Assembly (NCBI RefSeq): GCF_002001165.1
Contig: NZ_MUNQ01000012.1
Coordinates: forward strand, 186,001 to 250,000
Reading direction: 5' to 3'
DNA length: 64,000 nt
Source of the DNA: Rhodanobacter sp. C05
GTDB lineage: Bacteria; Pseudomonadota; Gammaproteobacteria; Xanthomonadales; Rhodanobacteraceae
This document shows, piece by piece, positions 18,215 to 27,865 of the stretch. The translations under genes were made by a program, and so were the position numbers. Every line of letters starts with the position of its first letter. The stretch's first letter is position 1. The notes under the pieces were generated by a model. The model was not told the origin of the DNA. It ran no database searches and saw only the letters and a program-made list of their open reading frames with translations.

Positions 18215-19504
18215 TCAATCAACCGGCGTCTGCCGGTATTTGCTGACGTCACGCTCCAGCACCGCGGGTGCCTTGTTCGCCCACGAGCCGCGGATATAGC
18301 TGACCACCGCTGCAACCTCGCCATCACTCAGTTTCTGCGCGAATGGCGGCATCGAATATGGCCGTGGATTGGCCGCGGTCAGCGGCGCGAAGCCGCCCAG
18401 CAGGACCGCACGGGTCGCGTTGATACCGCTCGGTTCGGTGACTGAAGAATTGCCATTGAGCGGCGGGTAGATACCAGCGACACCGTTGCCATCCTTGCCG
18501 TGACAATCAGCGCAATGCTGCGTGTAGACCTTCTCACCCTGTTGCACGAGCGTTGTGGCGTTGAATGGTGATGGTTCCGCTGGTGCTGACGGTCGCGCCG
18601 GCAGCGAACCGAGATAGGTGGCCATCGCGCGCAGATCGTCGCCGCTCATATGCTGGGTGCTGCTCGTCACCACATCGGCCATCGGACCGAACGCAACGCC
18701 CTTCGACGACTGCCCGGTTTTCAGCAGATCGACGATGTCCTGTTCGCTCCAGCCCTGCAGGCCGCCGTTCTGCCGCGTGCTCAGATCCGGCGCGTACCAG
18801 TTCTGCTGCGGGATCTGGCCGCCGGTCAGATGCACGTCCTGCGGCGTGCCGCCCAGCGAGTCGCGCGCGGCATGGCATTCGTTGCAATGCCCGAGCCCCT
18901 GCACCAGATAAGCACCGCGATTCCACTGCGCCGACTGGTTCGGATCAGGCTTGAATACACCTTCCTTGAAGTACAACGCACGCCACGCCGCCAGGCTGTT
19001 GCGCACGCTATAGGGAAATTCCAGCGTCGGTGCGGTCGATGGCAGATGGACCGAGGGCAACGACTGCAGGTAGGCGAACATCGCCAACGCATCGTCATGC
19101 GTCACCTTGGTATACGAGGTATAGGAGAACGCCGGATACAGCAATTCGCCATGCCGTCCTTTGCCATCGTGCAAGGCCTGCCAGAAATCCTCGAAGCTCC
19201 AGTTGCCCAGACCGGTGTCGCGATCCGGTGTGATGTTGGGCACCGGGATATTGCCGAACGGCGTGGCCAGCGAGCGGCCGCCGGCAAACGCAGCGCCACC
19301 CTGCGCGGTATGGCAGCCCGCGCAATCGCCGACCGTGACCAGATATTCGCCGCGCGCGATCAAGGCAGGATCGTGCAGCGGGGCGGCAGTCACCTTGCTC
19401 ATCGCCGGTGACGTCGGTTGATGACCACCGCCGAAAAACAGCCGGCCCAGCAGCAGCAAGAGCAGCACCGCGATCAACAACAGCAGTCGACGCAACCACT
19501 TCAT
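18215..19504 (-). CDS. Membrane-anchored triheme cytochrome c
   Basis: The 429-residue protein starts with an uncleaved-looking hydrophobic anchor (LLLLIAVLLLLLLG) and has three haem sites, CAGCH (61-65), CNECH (207-211) and CADCH (331-335). This matches the cytochrome subunit of membrane alcohol, gluconate or aldehyde dehydrogenases, which passes electrons from a periplasmic dehydrogenase to ubiquinone or an oxidase. No dehydrogenase subunit lies beside it. It is the second gene of a two-gene operon: its ATG overlaps the upstream stop as ATGA, so the two are translationally coupled. Confidence 0.92.
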   Translation of the reverse strand: MKWLRRLLLLIAVLLLLLLGRLFFGGGHQPTSPAMSKVTAAPLHDPALIARGEYLVTVGDCAGCHTAQGGAAFAGGRSLATPFGNIPVPNITPDRDTGLGNWSFEDFWQALHDGKGRHGELLYPAFSYTSYTKVTHDDALAMFAYLQSLPSVHLPSTAPTLEFPYSVRNSLAAWRALYFKEGVFKPDPNQSAQWNRGAYLVQGLGHCNECHAARDSLGGTPQDVHLTGGQIPQQNWYAPDLSTRQNGGLQGWSEQDIVDLLKTGQSSKGVAFGPMADVVTSSTQHMSGDDLRAMATYLGSLPARPSAPAEPSPFNATTLVQQGEKVYTQHCADCHGKDGNGVAGIYPPLNGNSSVTEPSGINATRAVLLGGFAPLTAANPRPYSMPPFAQKLSDGEVAAVVSYIRGSWANKAPAVLERDVSKYRQTPVD

Positions 19505-20250
19505 GTGCCGTCTCCCGTTGCGCCCAATACACCGCACGGCAGCGGTGGCGTCACCGAGCCGGCGGCCTGTGCATGTGTGTCGTCCGGCAACTGGCGGCTG
19601 GCCAGCGCTGCCGCCACCGCGGTGATGTCCGAATCACCCAGCCGGTTGGCGATCACCGCCATGCAATCCGGCGCCACCGTGCCGCGGGTGTGCGTGCGCC
19701 ACGAGCCCAGCTGCGCGCTGAGGTAGTCATACGGCAAACCGACCAGCCCTGGCGTGGACGGCTGCACGCCGGTCAACTGGCTGCCATGGCAACTGGCGCA
19801 GGCGGGAATCTTGCGCGCGGGATCACCCTTGCTGACCAGTTGCTCGCCGCGCTGCAGGGTTGCCGCGGAAACCGGCGGCAGCGGGGAACGGCTGTAGGGC
19901 ACCTGCTGCGCTGCGAAGTATTCGGCGATCTCCTGCATGTACGCCGGGCTCAGCTGACGCACGGTGTATTCCATCGGTGCGTACTTGCGCAGGCCATTCT
20001 GGAAATCCTGCATCTGACGCGCCAGATAGGCCGCCGGCTTGCCGGCCAGACGCGGGAAATAACCGCTGCCAGGCGTCCCTTCGCCATGCACGCCATGGCA
20101 GGTGGTACAGGCGACGATCCGTTGCTGCAAGGTGTCGGAGATCTTCGGTGCGTCCGCGGCGTTGGCGGCTGTGGCAAACAGCATCGTTGCGGCCAGCAGC
20201 ACAGCAGCACCGATGGGCATGGCGAAGCGCAGTCTGGCGTTCGTGTTCAT
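19501..20250 (-). CDS. Periplasmic diheme cytochrome c (cytochrome c4-like)
   Basis: The 249-residue protein has a signal peptide ending near AANAADA and two haem-binding motifs, CTTCH (48-52) and CASCH (151-155), each at the start of a cytochrome-c-like domain containing GxGYFPRLAGKPAAYL-type sequence; that pattern is c4-like. It would shuttle electrons in the periplasm, plausibly for the triheme protein encoded immediately downstream. Start ATG 20250; divergent from the amidase gene with a 100-base gap. Confidence 0.9.
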   Translation of the reverse strand: MNTNARLRFAMPIGAAVLLAATMLFATAANAADAPKISDTLQQRIVACTTCHGVHGEGTPGSGYFPRLAGKPAAYLARQMQDFQNGLRKYAPMEYTVRQLSPAYMQEIAEYFAAQQVPYSRSPLPPVSAATLQRGEQLVSKGDPARKIPACASCHGSQLTGVQPSTPGLVGLPYDYLSAQLGSWRTHTRGTVAPDCMAVIANRLGDSDITAVAAALASRQLPDDTHAQAAGSVTPPLPCGVLGATGDGT

Positions 20251-20350
20251 CGCCGAAGTATAGGCGCGGCCGACCTGGGCGATTCATCTGTCATGCGGCT
20301 AAGCTGGGCCATCGCGACAACATGCCGCATTCGTCGAACCGGGGGATACC

Positions 20351-21961
20351 GTGAATCGCTCATCCGTCTGTCTCGCTGCGCTCGTCACCGTACTGCTTGC
20401 CACGCCGGCCATCGCCGCTGATGAAACACCGCCCGCCACCGCCTGGGCGTCGATCGCACAGCTGCAACAGCGCATGGATGTCGGCACGCTCGATAGTCGG
20501 CAGCTGACGCAGCAGTTCATCGAACGTATCCAGCTGATCGACCAGTCGGGACCCACGCTGCGTGCGGTGCTGGAGACGAATCCGGATGCATTGAAACTTG
20601 CCGGCGCGCTCGATGCGAAACACCGGAAGACACATGGTCCGTTGTACGGCATCCCGGTACTGCTGAAGGACAATATCGACACCGGCGACCGCATGCTCAC
20701 CACCGCCGGCTCGCTCGCGCTCACCGATGCGCCGGCGCCACACGATGCCGCGCTGGTGGCGCGCCTGCGCAAGGCCGGGGCATTGATCCTAGGCAAGACC
20801 AACCTCAGCGAATGGGCGGACATGCGTTCCGATCACGCCAGCAGCGGCTGGAGCGGCGTCGGAGGCCAGACACACAATCCGTACGCGCTCGATCGCAACC
20901 CCTGCGGATCGAGTTCCGGCTCGGCGGCCGCGGTGGCGGCAGGACTCGTCACGGTGGCGATCGGTACCGAGACTGACGGCTCGATCATCTGCCCCGCTTC
21001 GATGAACGGCATCGTCGGGATCAAGCCCACGCTGGGGCTGGTCAGCCGTAGCGGCATCGTGCCGATCAGTCACAACCAGGACACCGCCGGTCCGCTGGCA
21101 CGCAACGTGGCTGATGCCGCCGCGCTGCTGAGCGTGATCGCCGGCAGCGATTCGCGCGATCCCGCCACTGCTGAGGCGAACAAACATGCCACTGACTACA
21201 CCCGCTCCCTCGATGCGAATGGTCTGAAGGGCAAGCGCATCGGCGTGGTGCGCCAGCTGGCCGGCGACGAACCGAATGCAGATCGCGTGCTCGAGCAGGC
21301 AATCGCCACGATGAAGGCGCAAGGCGCGATCATCGTCGACCCCGTCACGCTGCCGCATCTGAGCGAACTGAACACGCCGGAAAACACGGTACTGCAGTAC
21401 GACCTCAAACACGACCTCGACGCCTACCTGGCCACGCGGACCGGACTGAAGGTGCATACGCTGGCCGACCTGATCGCGTTCAATCAGCGCGAGGCGGCGC
21501 GAGAGATGCCATGGTTCGGCCAGCAACTGTTCGAGCAGGCCCAGGCCAAGGGTCCACTTACCGACCAGGCCTATCTCGATGCACTCGCCAAGTCGAAACA
21601 GCTGGCCGGCCCGGAGGGCATCGACGCCGCCCTCGCGAAGGATCATCTCGACGCTCTGCTGGCGCCGTCGTGGGGTCCGGCCTTCGTCACCGATCTGGTT
21701 CTAGGCGACCATATCGTCAGCGGCGACCCGAACATCGGCGGTGCTTCGCAACCCGCCGCGGTCGCCGGTTATCCGTCGATCACCGTACCTGCCGGCTGGG
21801 CACATGGCCTGCCGGTCGGCATCGTGTTGTTCGGCGCAAAGTGGAGCGAGCCTATGCTGATCTCGATCGCCTACGGCTTCGAGCAGCACACCCATGCCTG
21901 GCAGCCACCGCGGTTTCTCGACACGGTGGATGGCAAGTCGCAACTCGCCGATAGTCCGTAA
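20351..21961 (+). CDS. Exported amidase-signature family hydrolase
   Basis: The 536-residue protein begins with a clear signal peptide (LAALVTVLLATPAIAADE), so it acts in the periplasm or outside. The amidase-signature triad is present: Lys106 in GIPVLLKDNID, the Ser cluster CGSSSGSAAA (187-189) and the nucleophile Ser211 in TETDGSIICPAS. Such enzymes hydrolyse amides of many kinds and are not the GatA subunit, which is cytoplasmic. The start is GTG 20351 with CGGGGGA upstream. It is divergent from the cytochrome operon and followed by a beta-lactamase-like gene after about 150 bases. Confidence 0.9.
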   Translation: MNRSSVCLAALVTVLLATPAIAADETPPATAWASIAQLQQRMDVGTLDSRQLTQQFIERIQLIDQSGPTLRAVLETNPDALKLAGALDAKHRKTHGPLYGIPVLLKDNIDTGDRMLTTAGSLALTDAPAPHDAALVARLRKAGALILGKTNLSEWADMRSDHASSGWSGVGGQTHNPYALDRNPCGSSSGSAAAVAAGLVTVAIGTETDGSIICPASMNGIVGIKPTLGLVSRSGIVPISHNQDTAGPLARNVADAAALLSVIAGSDSRDPATAEANKHATDYTRSLDANGLKGKRIGVVRQLAGDEPNADRVLEQAIATMKAQGAIIVDPVTLPHLSELNTPENTVLQYDLKHDLDAYLATRTGLKVHTLADLIAFNQREAAREMPWFGQQLFEQAQAKGPLTDQAYLDALAKSKQLAGPEGIDAALAKDHLDALLAPSWGPAFVTDLVLGDHIVSGDPNIGGASQPAAVAGYPSITVPAGWAHGLPVGIVLFGAKWSEPMLISIAYGFEQHTHAWQPPRFLDTVDGKSQLADSP

Positions 21962-22114
21962 CTGCCCCAACTCGGCCACATGGGTGACCGGCTGACCGCC
22001 CGGTTTAGCCCCGTCGGCAGGACAGACTGTGGAAGTCGTTGGCGTAAATGGCGCCATGCGTCGTCGCGACCGCTACCTTCCCTCGACTCACGGACTATGC
22101 GTATGGATAACCAC

Positions 22115-22996
22115 ATGAAGCGATTCGTCTGCCATCTGCTTATCGGCGTGGCCGCCATCACCGCATTGTCCGCCCGTGCCGAAGAACCGAGCTGGCGCCA
22201 ACCGCAGAAGCCATTCCAGGTCTATGGCAACACGTACTACGTCGGCACCCAGGGTCTCAGCGCGATCCTGATCACCTCGCCACGGGGAAATATCCTGATC
22301 GACGGCACCTTGCAAGGTAATGCGCCGCTGATCGAAGCCAATATCCGTGCCCTCGGATTCCGAGTCGAGGATGTTCGCGTGATCCTGAACTCGCATGCGC
22401 ATTCCGATCATGCCGGCGCCATCGCCGAACTGGCCGGTGCCAGCGGCGCGCAGGTGCAGGCCAGCGCGGCGGGTGCACGCGCCCTGATGGCTGGCGGCAA
22501 CGATCCGGAAGATCCGCAATTCGGCGAAGCACTGCGCTATCCACCCGTCGCGCACGTCGGTGTGGTACCCGATGGCGGCACGGTACGCGTGGGCAATATC
22601 GAACTGACGGCGCACTACACGCCAGGACACACTCCCGGCAGCACTTCGTGGACATGGCGTTCGTGCGAACACGGGCGCTGCCTGCGCATGGTCTACGCCG
22701 ACAGCCTCTCCTCTATCAGCGCGGATGGTTTCCGTTTCAGCGACGACGCTGCGCATACGCATCGCGTGGAGGATTTCCGTCACTCCCTGGCGATGGTTGC
22801 CGCGCTGCCCTGCGACATCCTGATGGTTCCGCATCCCGACGCCATCGGCTTCATGGACAAGGTGGCAGCACGCGATCGGGGGCAGCAGCCGAACCCGCTG
22901 ATCGACTCGCATGCCTGCCGGGCTTATGCCGCCGCGGCAGGTCTCAAGCTCGAAGCGCGCCTTGCCAGGGAGCAGCAGGATCACACCGCGCATTAG
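22115..22996 (+). CDS. bla: Subclass B3 metallo-beta-lactamase
   Basis: The 293-residue protein has a signal peptide (MKRFVCHLLIGVAAITALSA) and a metallo-beta-lactamase fold with the zinc ligands HAHSDH at residues 94-99, the His in YTPGHTPGSTSW and the His in VPHPD. The N-terminal pattern LIDGTLQGNAPLIEANIRALGF and the absence of the B1 Cys ligand point to subclass B3, the group of L1 and many environmental chromosomal enzymes. It is expected to hydrolyse penems and cephalosporins, but activity is not shown. Starts at 22097, 22103 or 22115 are possible; I chose the one that opens the signal peptide. It converges on the DAHP synthase gene. Confidence 0.88.
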   Translation: MKRFVCHLLIGVAAITALSARAEEPSWRQPQKPFQVYGNTYYVGTQGLSAILITSPRGNILIDGTLQGNAPLIEANIRALGFRVEDVRVILNSHAHSDHAGAIAELAGASGAQVQASAAGARALMAGGNDPEDPQFGEALRYPPVAHVGVVPDGGTVRVGNIELTAHYTPGHTPGSTSWTWRSCEHGRCLRMVYADSLSSISADGFRFSDDAAHTHRVEDFRHSLAMVAALPCDILMVPHPDAIGFMDKVAARDRGQQPNPLIDSHACRAYAAAAGLKLEARLAREQQDHTAH

Positions 22997-23030
22997 GCAC
23001 GCGGCGAACCTGCCTTAACACCATACGCCG

Positions 23031-24434
23031 TCAGGCCATCCCGCCGGACTTGCGCACGATCAGCATCGCCAGTTCCAGCGACTGCTCGTAGTTGAGGCGT
23101 GGATCGACCATCGACTTGTACGCACGATCGAGATCCGTCTCGGACAGATCGCGCGCGCCGCCCATGCACTCGGTGACGTCTTCGCCGGTCAGCTCCAGGT
23201 GCACACCACCCAGACGGGTGCCAGCCGCAGCGTGGATGTCGAACGCCTGCTCCAACTCGCCGCGGATGTTGTCGAAGCGGCGGGTCTTGTAGCCGTTCGA
23301 GGTGCTCTCGGTGTTGCCGTGCATCGGATCGGCCACCCACAGCACGCGGCGCCCCTCGCGTTTTACCGCATCAAGCAATGGCGGCAGTGCGCTGGCGATC
23401 TTGGCGTTGCCCATGCGATGGATCAGGGTCAACCGCCCCGGTTCGTCGTGCGGATTCAGCGCATCGATCAGCGGCAGCAGCTGCGCCGGCGTCACCGAGG
23501 GACCCACCTTCACCGCAACCGGATTGCGGATGCCGCGGAAATATTCCACGTGCGCGCCGTCCAGCGCCGCCGTGCGCATGCCGATCCACGGGAAATGCGT
23601 GGACAGGTTGAAGAAGCCGGGATGGCGTGGCACCTGCCGCGTCAGCGCCTGCTCGTAGTGCAGCAGCAACGCCTCATGTGAGGTGAAGAAATCCACCTTG
23701 GAGAACCCGGCGATCGGCCCGGCCAGCGTTTCCATGAAGCGCAGCGAATCGCCGATACCGGCCACCATCTGGCGATACTCGGCGGCCAGCGGTGAATGCT
23801 CGACCCAGGCCAGGTCCCAGTATTCCGGGTGATGCAGATCGGCGAAGCCACCGTCGATCAGCGCGCGCACGAAGTTCATGGTCAGCGCTGAATGCGCATG
23901 CGCCTGGATCAACCGCTGCGGATCGGGACGGCGGGCCGCTGCGGTGAACTCGGGGCCGTTGACCACGTCACCCCGAAAGCTGGGCAAGGTCTGCCCGTCG
24001 CGGGTCTCGGTATCGGTCGAGCGTGGCTTCGCATACTGGCCGGCGAACCGGCCCACGCGCAGCACCGGCTTCTTCAGCCCGTGCACCAGCACCAGGCTCA
24101 TCTGCAGCAGCACTTTCAGCCGGTTGGAAATGATCGGGCTGGTGCAATCGGCGAAGCTCTCCGCGCAATCGCCACCCTGCAGCAGGAAGCGCTGGCCCTC
24201 TTGTGCCTCGGCCAGCGACTGCTTCAGCGCCAGCACTTCCCAGGAGGTCACCAGCGGCGGCAGCTGGGCGAGCTGGGCACCGGCGGCGGCCAGCTCGGCC
24301 GCATCGTCATACTGCGGCTGCTGCAAGGCCTCGTGCTGCTGCCAGGAATCGGGAGCCCACTGACTGGGAACGATGGCGTTGGTGGACAAACCGGCATTCA
24401 TGGGTACGGCCTTGATCACGGTGGAAGCATTCAT
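23031..24434 (-). CDS. Class II 3-deoxy-7-phosphoheptulonate synthase
   Basis: This enzyme joins phosphoenolpyruvate and erythrose 4-phosphate, the entry step of aromatic amino acid synthesis. The 467-residue protein is the class II (plant-type) form: LLQGGDCAESFAD with metal ligand Cys90, LIHRMGNAKIASALPPLL, WVADPMHGNTEST, GGVHLELTGEDVTEC and DPRLNYEQSLELA. It is unrelated in sequence to E. coli AroFGH, and its allosteric control cannot be read. Its ATG overlaps the dsbB stop as ATGA, so translation is coupled to dsbB. Confidence 0.96.
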   Translation of the reverse strand: MNASTVIKAVPMNAGLSTNAIVPSQWAPDSWQQHEALQQPQYDDAAELAAAGAQLAQLPPLVTSWEVLALKQSLAEAQEGQRFLLQGGDCAESFADCTSPIISNRLKVLLQMSLVLVHGLKKPVLRVGRFAGQYAKPRSTDTETRDGQTLPSFRGDVVNGPEFTAAARRPDPQRLIQAHAHSALTMNFVRALIDGGFADLHHPEYWDLAWVEHSPLAAEYRQMVAGIGDSLRFMETLAGPIAGFSKVDFFTSHEALLLHYEQALTRQVPRHPGFFNLSTHFPWIGMRTAALDGAHVEYFRGIRNPVAVKVGPSVTPAQLLPLIDALNPHDEPGRLTLIHRMGNAKIASALPPLLDAVKREGRRVLWVADPMHGNTESTSNGYKTRRFDNIRGELEQAFDIHAAAGTRLGGVHLELTGEDVTECMGGARDLSETDLDRAYKSMVDPRLNYEQSLELAMLIVRKSGGMA

Positions 24435-24934
24435 TTCTGGGGGACCCTGGGCCGCGTGGCCACGATCGCCAGCACGGCCAGCACGATGAACCAGAGCAGG
24501 GTCCAGGCCGGCATCGGCAAGCCGAGGATCGGCTCAAGCTTGGCGCATTCGCCGGAGCCGGTGAATACCAGCTGCAACACCTTGGCGAAGGGAAACGCGC
24601 TGAACAGGTAATCCAGTGGTGGGCCGCAGGAGGGAACCTGGTCGGCCGGCAACGACTGGATCCACAGATGACGGCCAGCCACGGCGATGCCGAAGATCGC
24701 CCCCAGCAGCGCGCCACCGGTATATACCCAGCGCCCACCGCCGCGTGGCGCATGCAAGGCGCCGAGCAGGAAGAACAAGGCCATCACGAGAAAGCCCACG
24801 CGCTGGAAGATGCACAGCGGGCACGGGAACATGCCCCAGTGATATTCGGCGAACAGCGCGAAGCCAAGCAGACCGGCACAGATCAGGAAACCGGCGAAGA
24901 AACTGACGCGATACGACCAGCGGAATGGATTCAT
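24431..24934 (-). CDS. dsbB: Disulfide bond formation protein DsbB
   Basis: DsbB reoxidises periplasmic DsbA and passes the electrons to quinone. The 167-residue protein has four transmembrane helices, the first redox pair in PCPLC (Cys38, Cys41) and the second, periplasmic-loop pair Cys103 and Cys130, close to the E. coli positions. The quinone-proximal Arg is in CIFQRV. It starts at ATG 24934 and overlaps the class II DAHP synthase gene by four bases. dsbA is not in the window. Confidence 0.95.
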   Translation of the reverse strand: MNPFRWSYRVSFFAGFLICAGLLGFALFAEYHWGMFPCPLCIFQRVGFLVMALFFLLGALHAPRGGGRWVYTGGALLGAIFGIAVAGRHLWIQSLPADQVPSCGPPLDYLFSAFPFAKVLQLVFTGSGECAKLEPILGLPMPAWTLLWFIVLAVLAIVATRPRVPQK

Positions 24935-25040
24935 GGCACTTTGCTGCGTTGCGGAACAATGACATTACCTGTTCGTTGCCGCGCTGTCAGCAGGGCAGCG
25001 GCATTCCGTGGGAAATTTGCAGTCCGTCACGCGCACAAAG

Positions 25041-25072
25041 CAAAAACCCGGCAGGTTGCCCGGCCGGGTTCT
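25041..25072 (-). terminator. Rho-independent terminator after rplQ
   Basis: On the minus strand AACCCGGC pairs with GCCGGGTT across a 10-base loop and runs into a T-tract (GGGTTTTTG). It lies about 50 bases past the rplQ stop and would end the S10-spc-alpha transcription unit. Confidence 0.85.
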
Positions 25073-25120
25073 TGTGTATGGACGTCTGAACACCTGTCCG
25101 TACGGGTTTCCCCGAACGGC

Positions 25121-25504
25121 TTATTCGGCGTCGACTGCCTCGACCTGCGGGCGACCGACCAGCTCGACATACGCCATCGGCGCGTTGTCGCCAGGACGGA
25201 AGCCGCACTTGAGGATGCGCAGGTAGCCACCGGGACGCTCGCTGTAACGCGGCCCCAGTTCGACGAACAGCTTGCCGACCGCTTCCTTGTCGCGCAGGCG
25301 CGAGAAGGCCAGGCGGCGATTGGCGACGCCGTCGGTCTTGGCGAGCGTGATCAGCGGCTCGGCCACACGACGAAGTTCCTTCGCCTTGGGCAGGGTGGTA
25401 CGGATCAGCTCATGCTTGATCAGCGAGGACGCCATGTTCTTGAACATGGCTTCGCGGTGCGAGCTGGTGCGGTTGAGTTTGCGTCCGGATTTTTGGTGGC
25501 GCAT
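25121..25504 (-). CDS. rplQ: 50S ribosomal protein L17
   Basis: L17 is a large-subunit protein near the exit tunnel. The 127-residue sequence starts [17 protein letters not shown] and contains [22 protein letters not shown], both diagnostic. It is the last gene of the alpha operon, but the gap from rpoA is 310 bases, far longer than usual, and carries a tandem structured repeat. An efficient terminator follows it. Confidence 0.98.
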   Translation of the reverse strand: MRHQKSGRKLNRTSSHREAMFKNMASSLIKHELIRTTLPKAKELRRVAEPLITLAKTDGVANRRLAFSRLRDKEAVGKLFVELGPRYSERPGGYLRILKCGFRPGDNAPMAYVELVGRPQVEAVDAE

Positions 25505-25814
25505 GGCAAAGGTCTCTGATGTCTGTTGTTATGAAAAACCGGCGCTTGTGTCCGGCTTCCCGCGGTTACCCGCTATGAGGAGCCTTTTTAGAACAGGCTC
25601 TTATTTGAAGTGCAGCCATGGATGGCCGCCTATGGCGGTTGGCAAAGCGGATAAACGCATACTCGCCAAACCGAAATGACACAGCGATCAAGGAGGATCG
25701 CAAAAAACACAATCGCGGCCATGGATGGCCGCTTCTGGGGCCTGGCGAGAGAGCTAGGCTCAAACTCGCCAGTCCACCGGTACTACTGCGATCGCGGACG
25801 ATCGCGAAAAACGA
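25505..25814. other. 310-base rpoA-rplQ gap filled by structured repeats
   Basis: I see no coding sequence here. The half next to rpoA (25611-25814) is a tandem repeat described separately. The part next to rplQ holds a short stem (GAGCCT near 25580 with AGGCTC near 25595). No promoter is obvious, so whether rplQ has its own start site is open. Confidence 0.6.
25611..25814. repeat. Diverged ~104-bp tandem repeat with conserved hairpins
   Basis: Two units lie head to tail. Each has GCCATGGATGGCC (25615 and 25718), then a longer stem (GGTTGGC with GCCAAACC in unit 1; CTGGCGAG with CTCGCCAG in unit 2) and then GCGATC...GATCGC followed by an A-rich run (25684-25701 and 25788-25805). Spacings between corresponding parts are 103-105 bases. 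The unpaired bases differ between units while the arms still pair, which suggests the fold is kept. Confidence 0.65.
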
Positions 25815-26813
25815 TCAACCCAGCTGCATGCCGTGCGAAAGGCCCGGCGGCGGCCAGTTCTCAAGCTTCATGCCGAGTGCGAGACCACGCCCGCCCAGCA
25901 CGTCCTTGATTTCGGTCAGCGACTTCTTGCCCAGGTTCGGCGTCTTCAGCAGCTCGACTTCGGTCTTCTGTACCAGATCGCCGATGTAGTAGATGCTCTC
26001 GGCCTTCAGGCAGTTGGCCGAACGCACGGTGAGCTCGAGATCGTCGATCGGACGCAGCAGCAGCGGATCGAAACCGCTCTTCTCTGCCTTGTCGGTAGCG
26101 CTCTCGCGACGCGAGAAATCACCGAACACGGACAGTTGGTCGTTGATGATCTCGGCGGCCTTGCGAACCGCGTCTTCCGCACCGATCGTGCCGTTGGTCT
26201 CGATGTCCAGCACCAGCTTGTCGAGGTTGGTGCGCTGCTCGACACGGGCGGCGTCCACTTCGTAAGCCACGCGCAGCACCGGTGCAAACGACGCATCCAG
26301 CTGCAGACGACCGATCGGACGTGCCTCATCATCCGGATGCTGGCGCGTGCTGGCCGGCTGGTAGCCGACGCCGCGACGCACCTTCAGACGCATGTTGAGC
26401 GCGATGTCCTTGGTCAGGTGGCAGATCACGTGCTCGGGGTTGATGATTTCCACCGAGTGGTCGACGACGATGTCGCCGGCCGTGACCACGCCCTTGCCCT
26501 TCTTGGACAAGGTCAGGGTGACTTCATCACCCGTATGCTGACGGATCGCCACGTCCTTGAGGTTGAGCAGGACTTCGATGACGTCCTCCTGCAGACCTTC
26601 CAGGGTGGTGTATTCGTGCAGCACGCCATCGATTTCAACCTCGACGATGGCACTGCCAGGGATCGAGGAGAGCAGTACGCGACGCAGCGCGTTGCCCAGG
26701 GTGTGACCGAAGCCACGCTCGAGCGGCTCGACCACCACCTTGGCGCGGTTGGCTCCGAGCTGTTCGACGCTGAGGCCTCGGGGCCGCAGCACACTAGTTG
26801 ACGAAACTGCCAT
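25815..26813 (-). CDS. rpoA: RNA polymerase alpha subunit
   Basis: The 332-residue protein nucleates RNA polymerase assembly. Residues 1 to about 230 form the dimerisation domain ([19 protein letters not shown]) and the last ~80 the C-terminal domain ([21 protein letters not shown]), which retains the Arg-Ser-Ala-Asn-Cys-Leu-Lys surface that binds UP-elements and activators. It sits between rpsD and rplQ as in the standard alpha operon; rpsD is 15 bases upstream. Confidence 0.98.
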   Translation of the reverse strand: MAVSSTSVLRPRGLSVEQLGANRAKVVVEPLERGFGHTLGNALRRVLLSSIPGSAIVEVEIDGVLHEYTTLEGLQEDVIEVLLNLKDVAIRQHTGDEVTLTLSKKGKGVVTAGDIVVDHSVEIINPEHVICHLTKDIALNMRLKVRRGVGYQPASTRQHPDDEARPIGRLQLDASFAPVLRVAYEVDAARVEQRTNLDKLVLDIETNGTIGAEDAVRKAAEIINDQLSVFGDFSRRESATDKAEKSGFDPLLLRPIDDLELTVRSANCLKAESIYYIGDLVQKTEVELLKTPNLGKKSLTEIKDVLGGRGLALGMKLENWPPPGLSHGMQLG

Positions 26814-26828
26814 GCAGAACTCCGGTGA

Positions 26829-27455
<627 letters not shown>

Positions 27456-27466
27456 GGGTATGCTCC

Positions 27467-27853
27467 TTAGACTCGACGCTTCTTGGGGGGACGGCAGCCG
27501 TTGTGCGGAATCGGCGTGACATCGATGATGTTGAGCACCTTGTAGCCCAACGCGTTCAGTGAACGCACCGCCGACTCGCGCCCCGGGCCTGGGCCCTTGA
27601 TGCGCACTTCGACAGTCTTCACGCCGTAGTCGCCGGCAGCACGGCCAGCCTTTTCGGCGGCCACCTGCGCAGCGAACGGGGTCGACTTGCGCGAGCCACG
27701 AAAACCGGCGCCGCCGGCAGTAGCCCACGACAAGGCATTGCCCTGGCGATCGGTGATGGTGACGATGGTGTTGTTGAAGGAGGCCTGCACGTGCGCCACG
27801 GCATCCGTGACAACGCGCTTGATCTTCTTCTTGGTCTTGACCGGCTTAGCCAT
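27467..27853 (-). CDS. rpsK: 30S ribosomal protein S11
   Basis: S11 lies on the small-subunit platform near the mRNA exit. The 128-residue protein has a Lys-rich N-terminus, then [33 protein letters not shown] and the C-terminal [15 protein letters not shown], all typical. It is flanked by rpsM and rpsD with 12- and 11-base gaps, as in the alpha operon of other gammaproteobacteria. Confidence 0.98.
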   Translation of the reverse strand: MAKPVKTKKKIKRVVTDAVAHVQASFNNTIVTITDRQGNALSWATAGGAGFRGSRKSTPFAAQVAAEKAGRAAGDYGVKTVEVRIKGPGPGRESAVRSLNALGYKVLNIIDVTPIPHNGCRPPKKRRV

Positions 27854-27865
27854 ATTCGGAATCCG

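Noticed and set aside
25788-25805. Terminator for rpoA
   Set aside because: The 7-bp stem next to the rpoA stop has its A/T-run on the wrong side for minus-strand termination; it is better explained as part of the tandem repeat.
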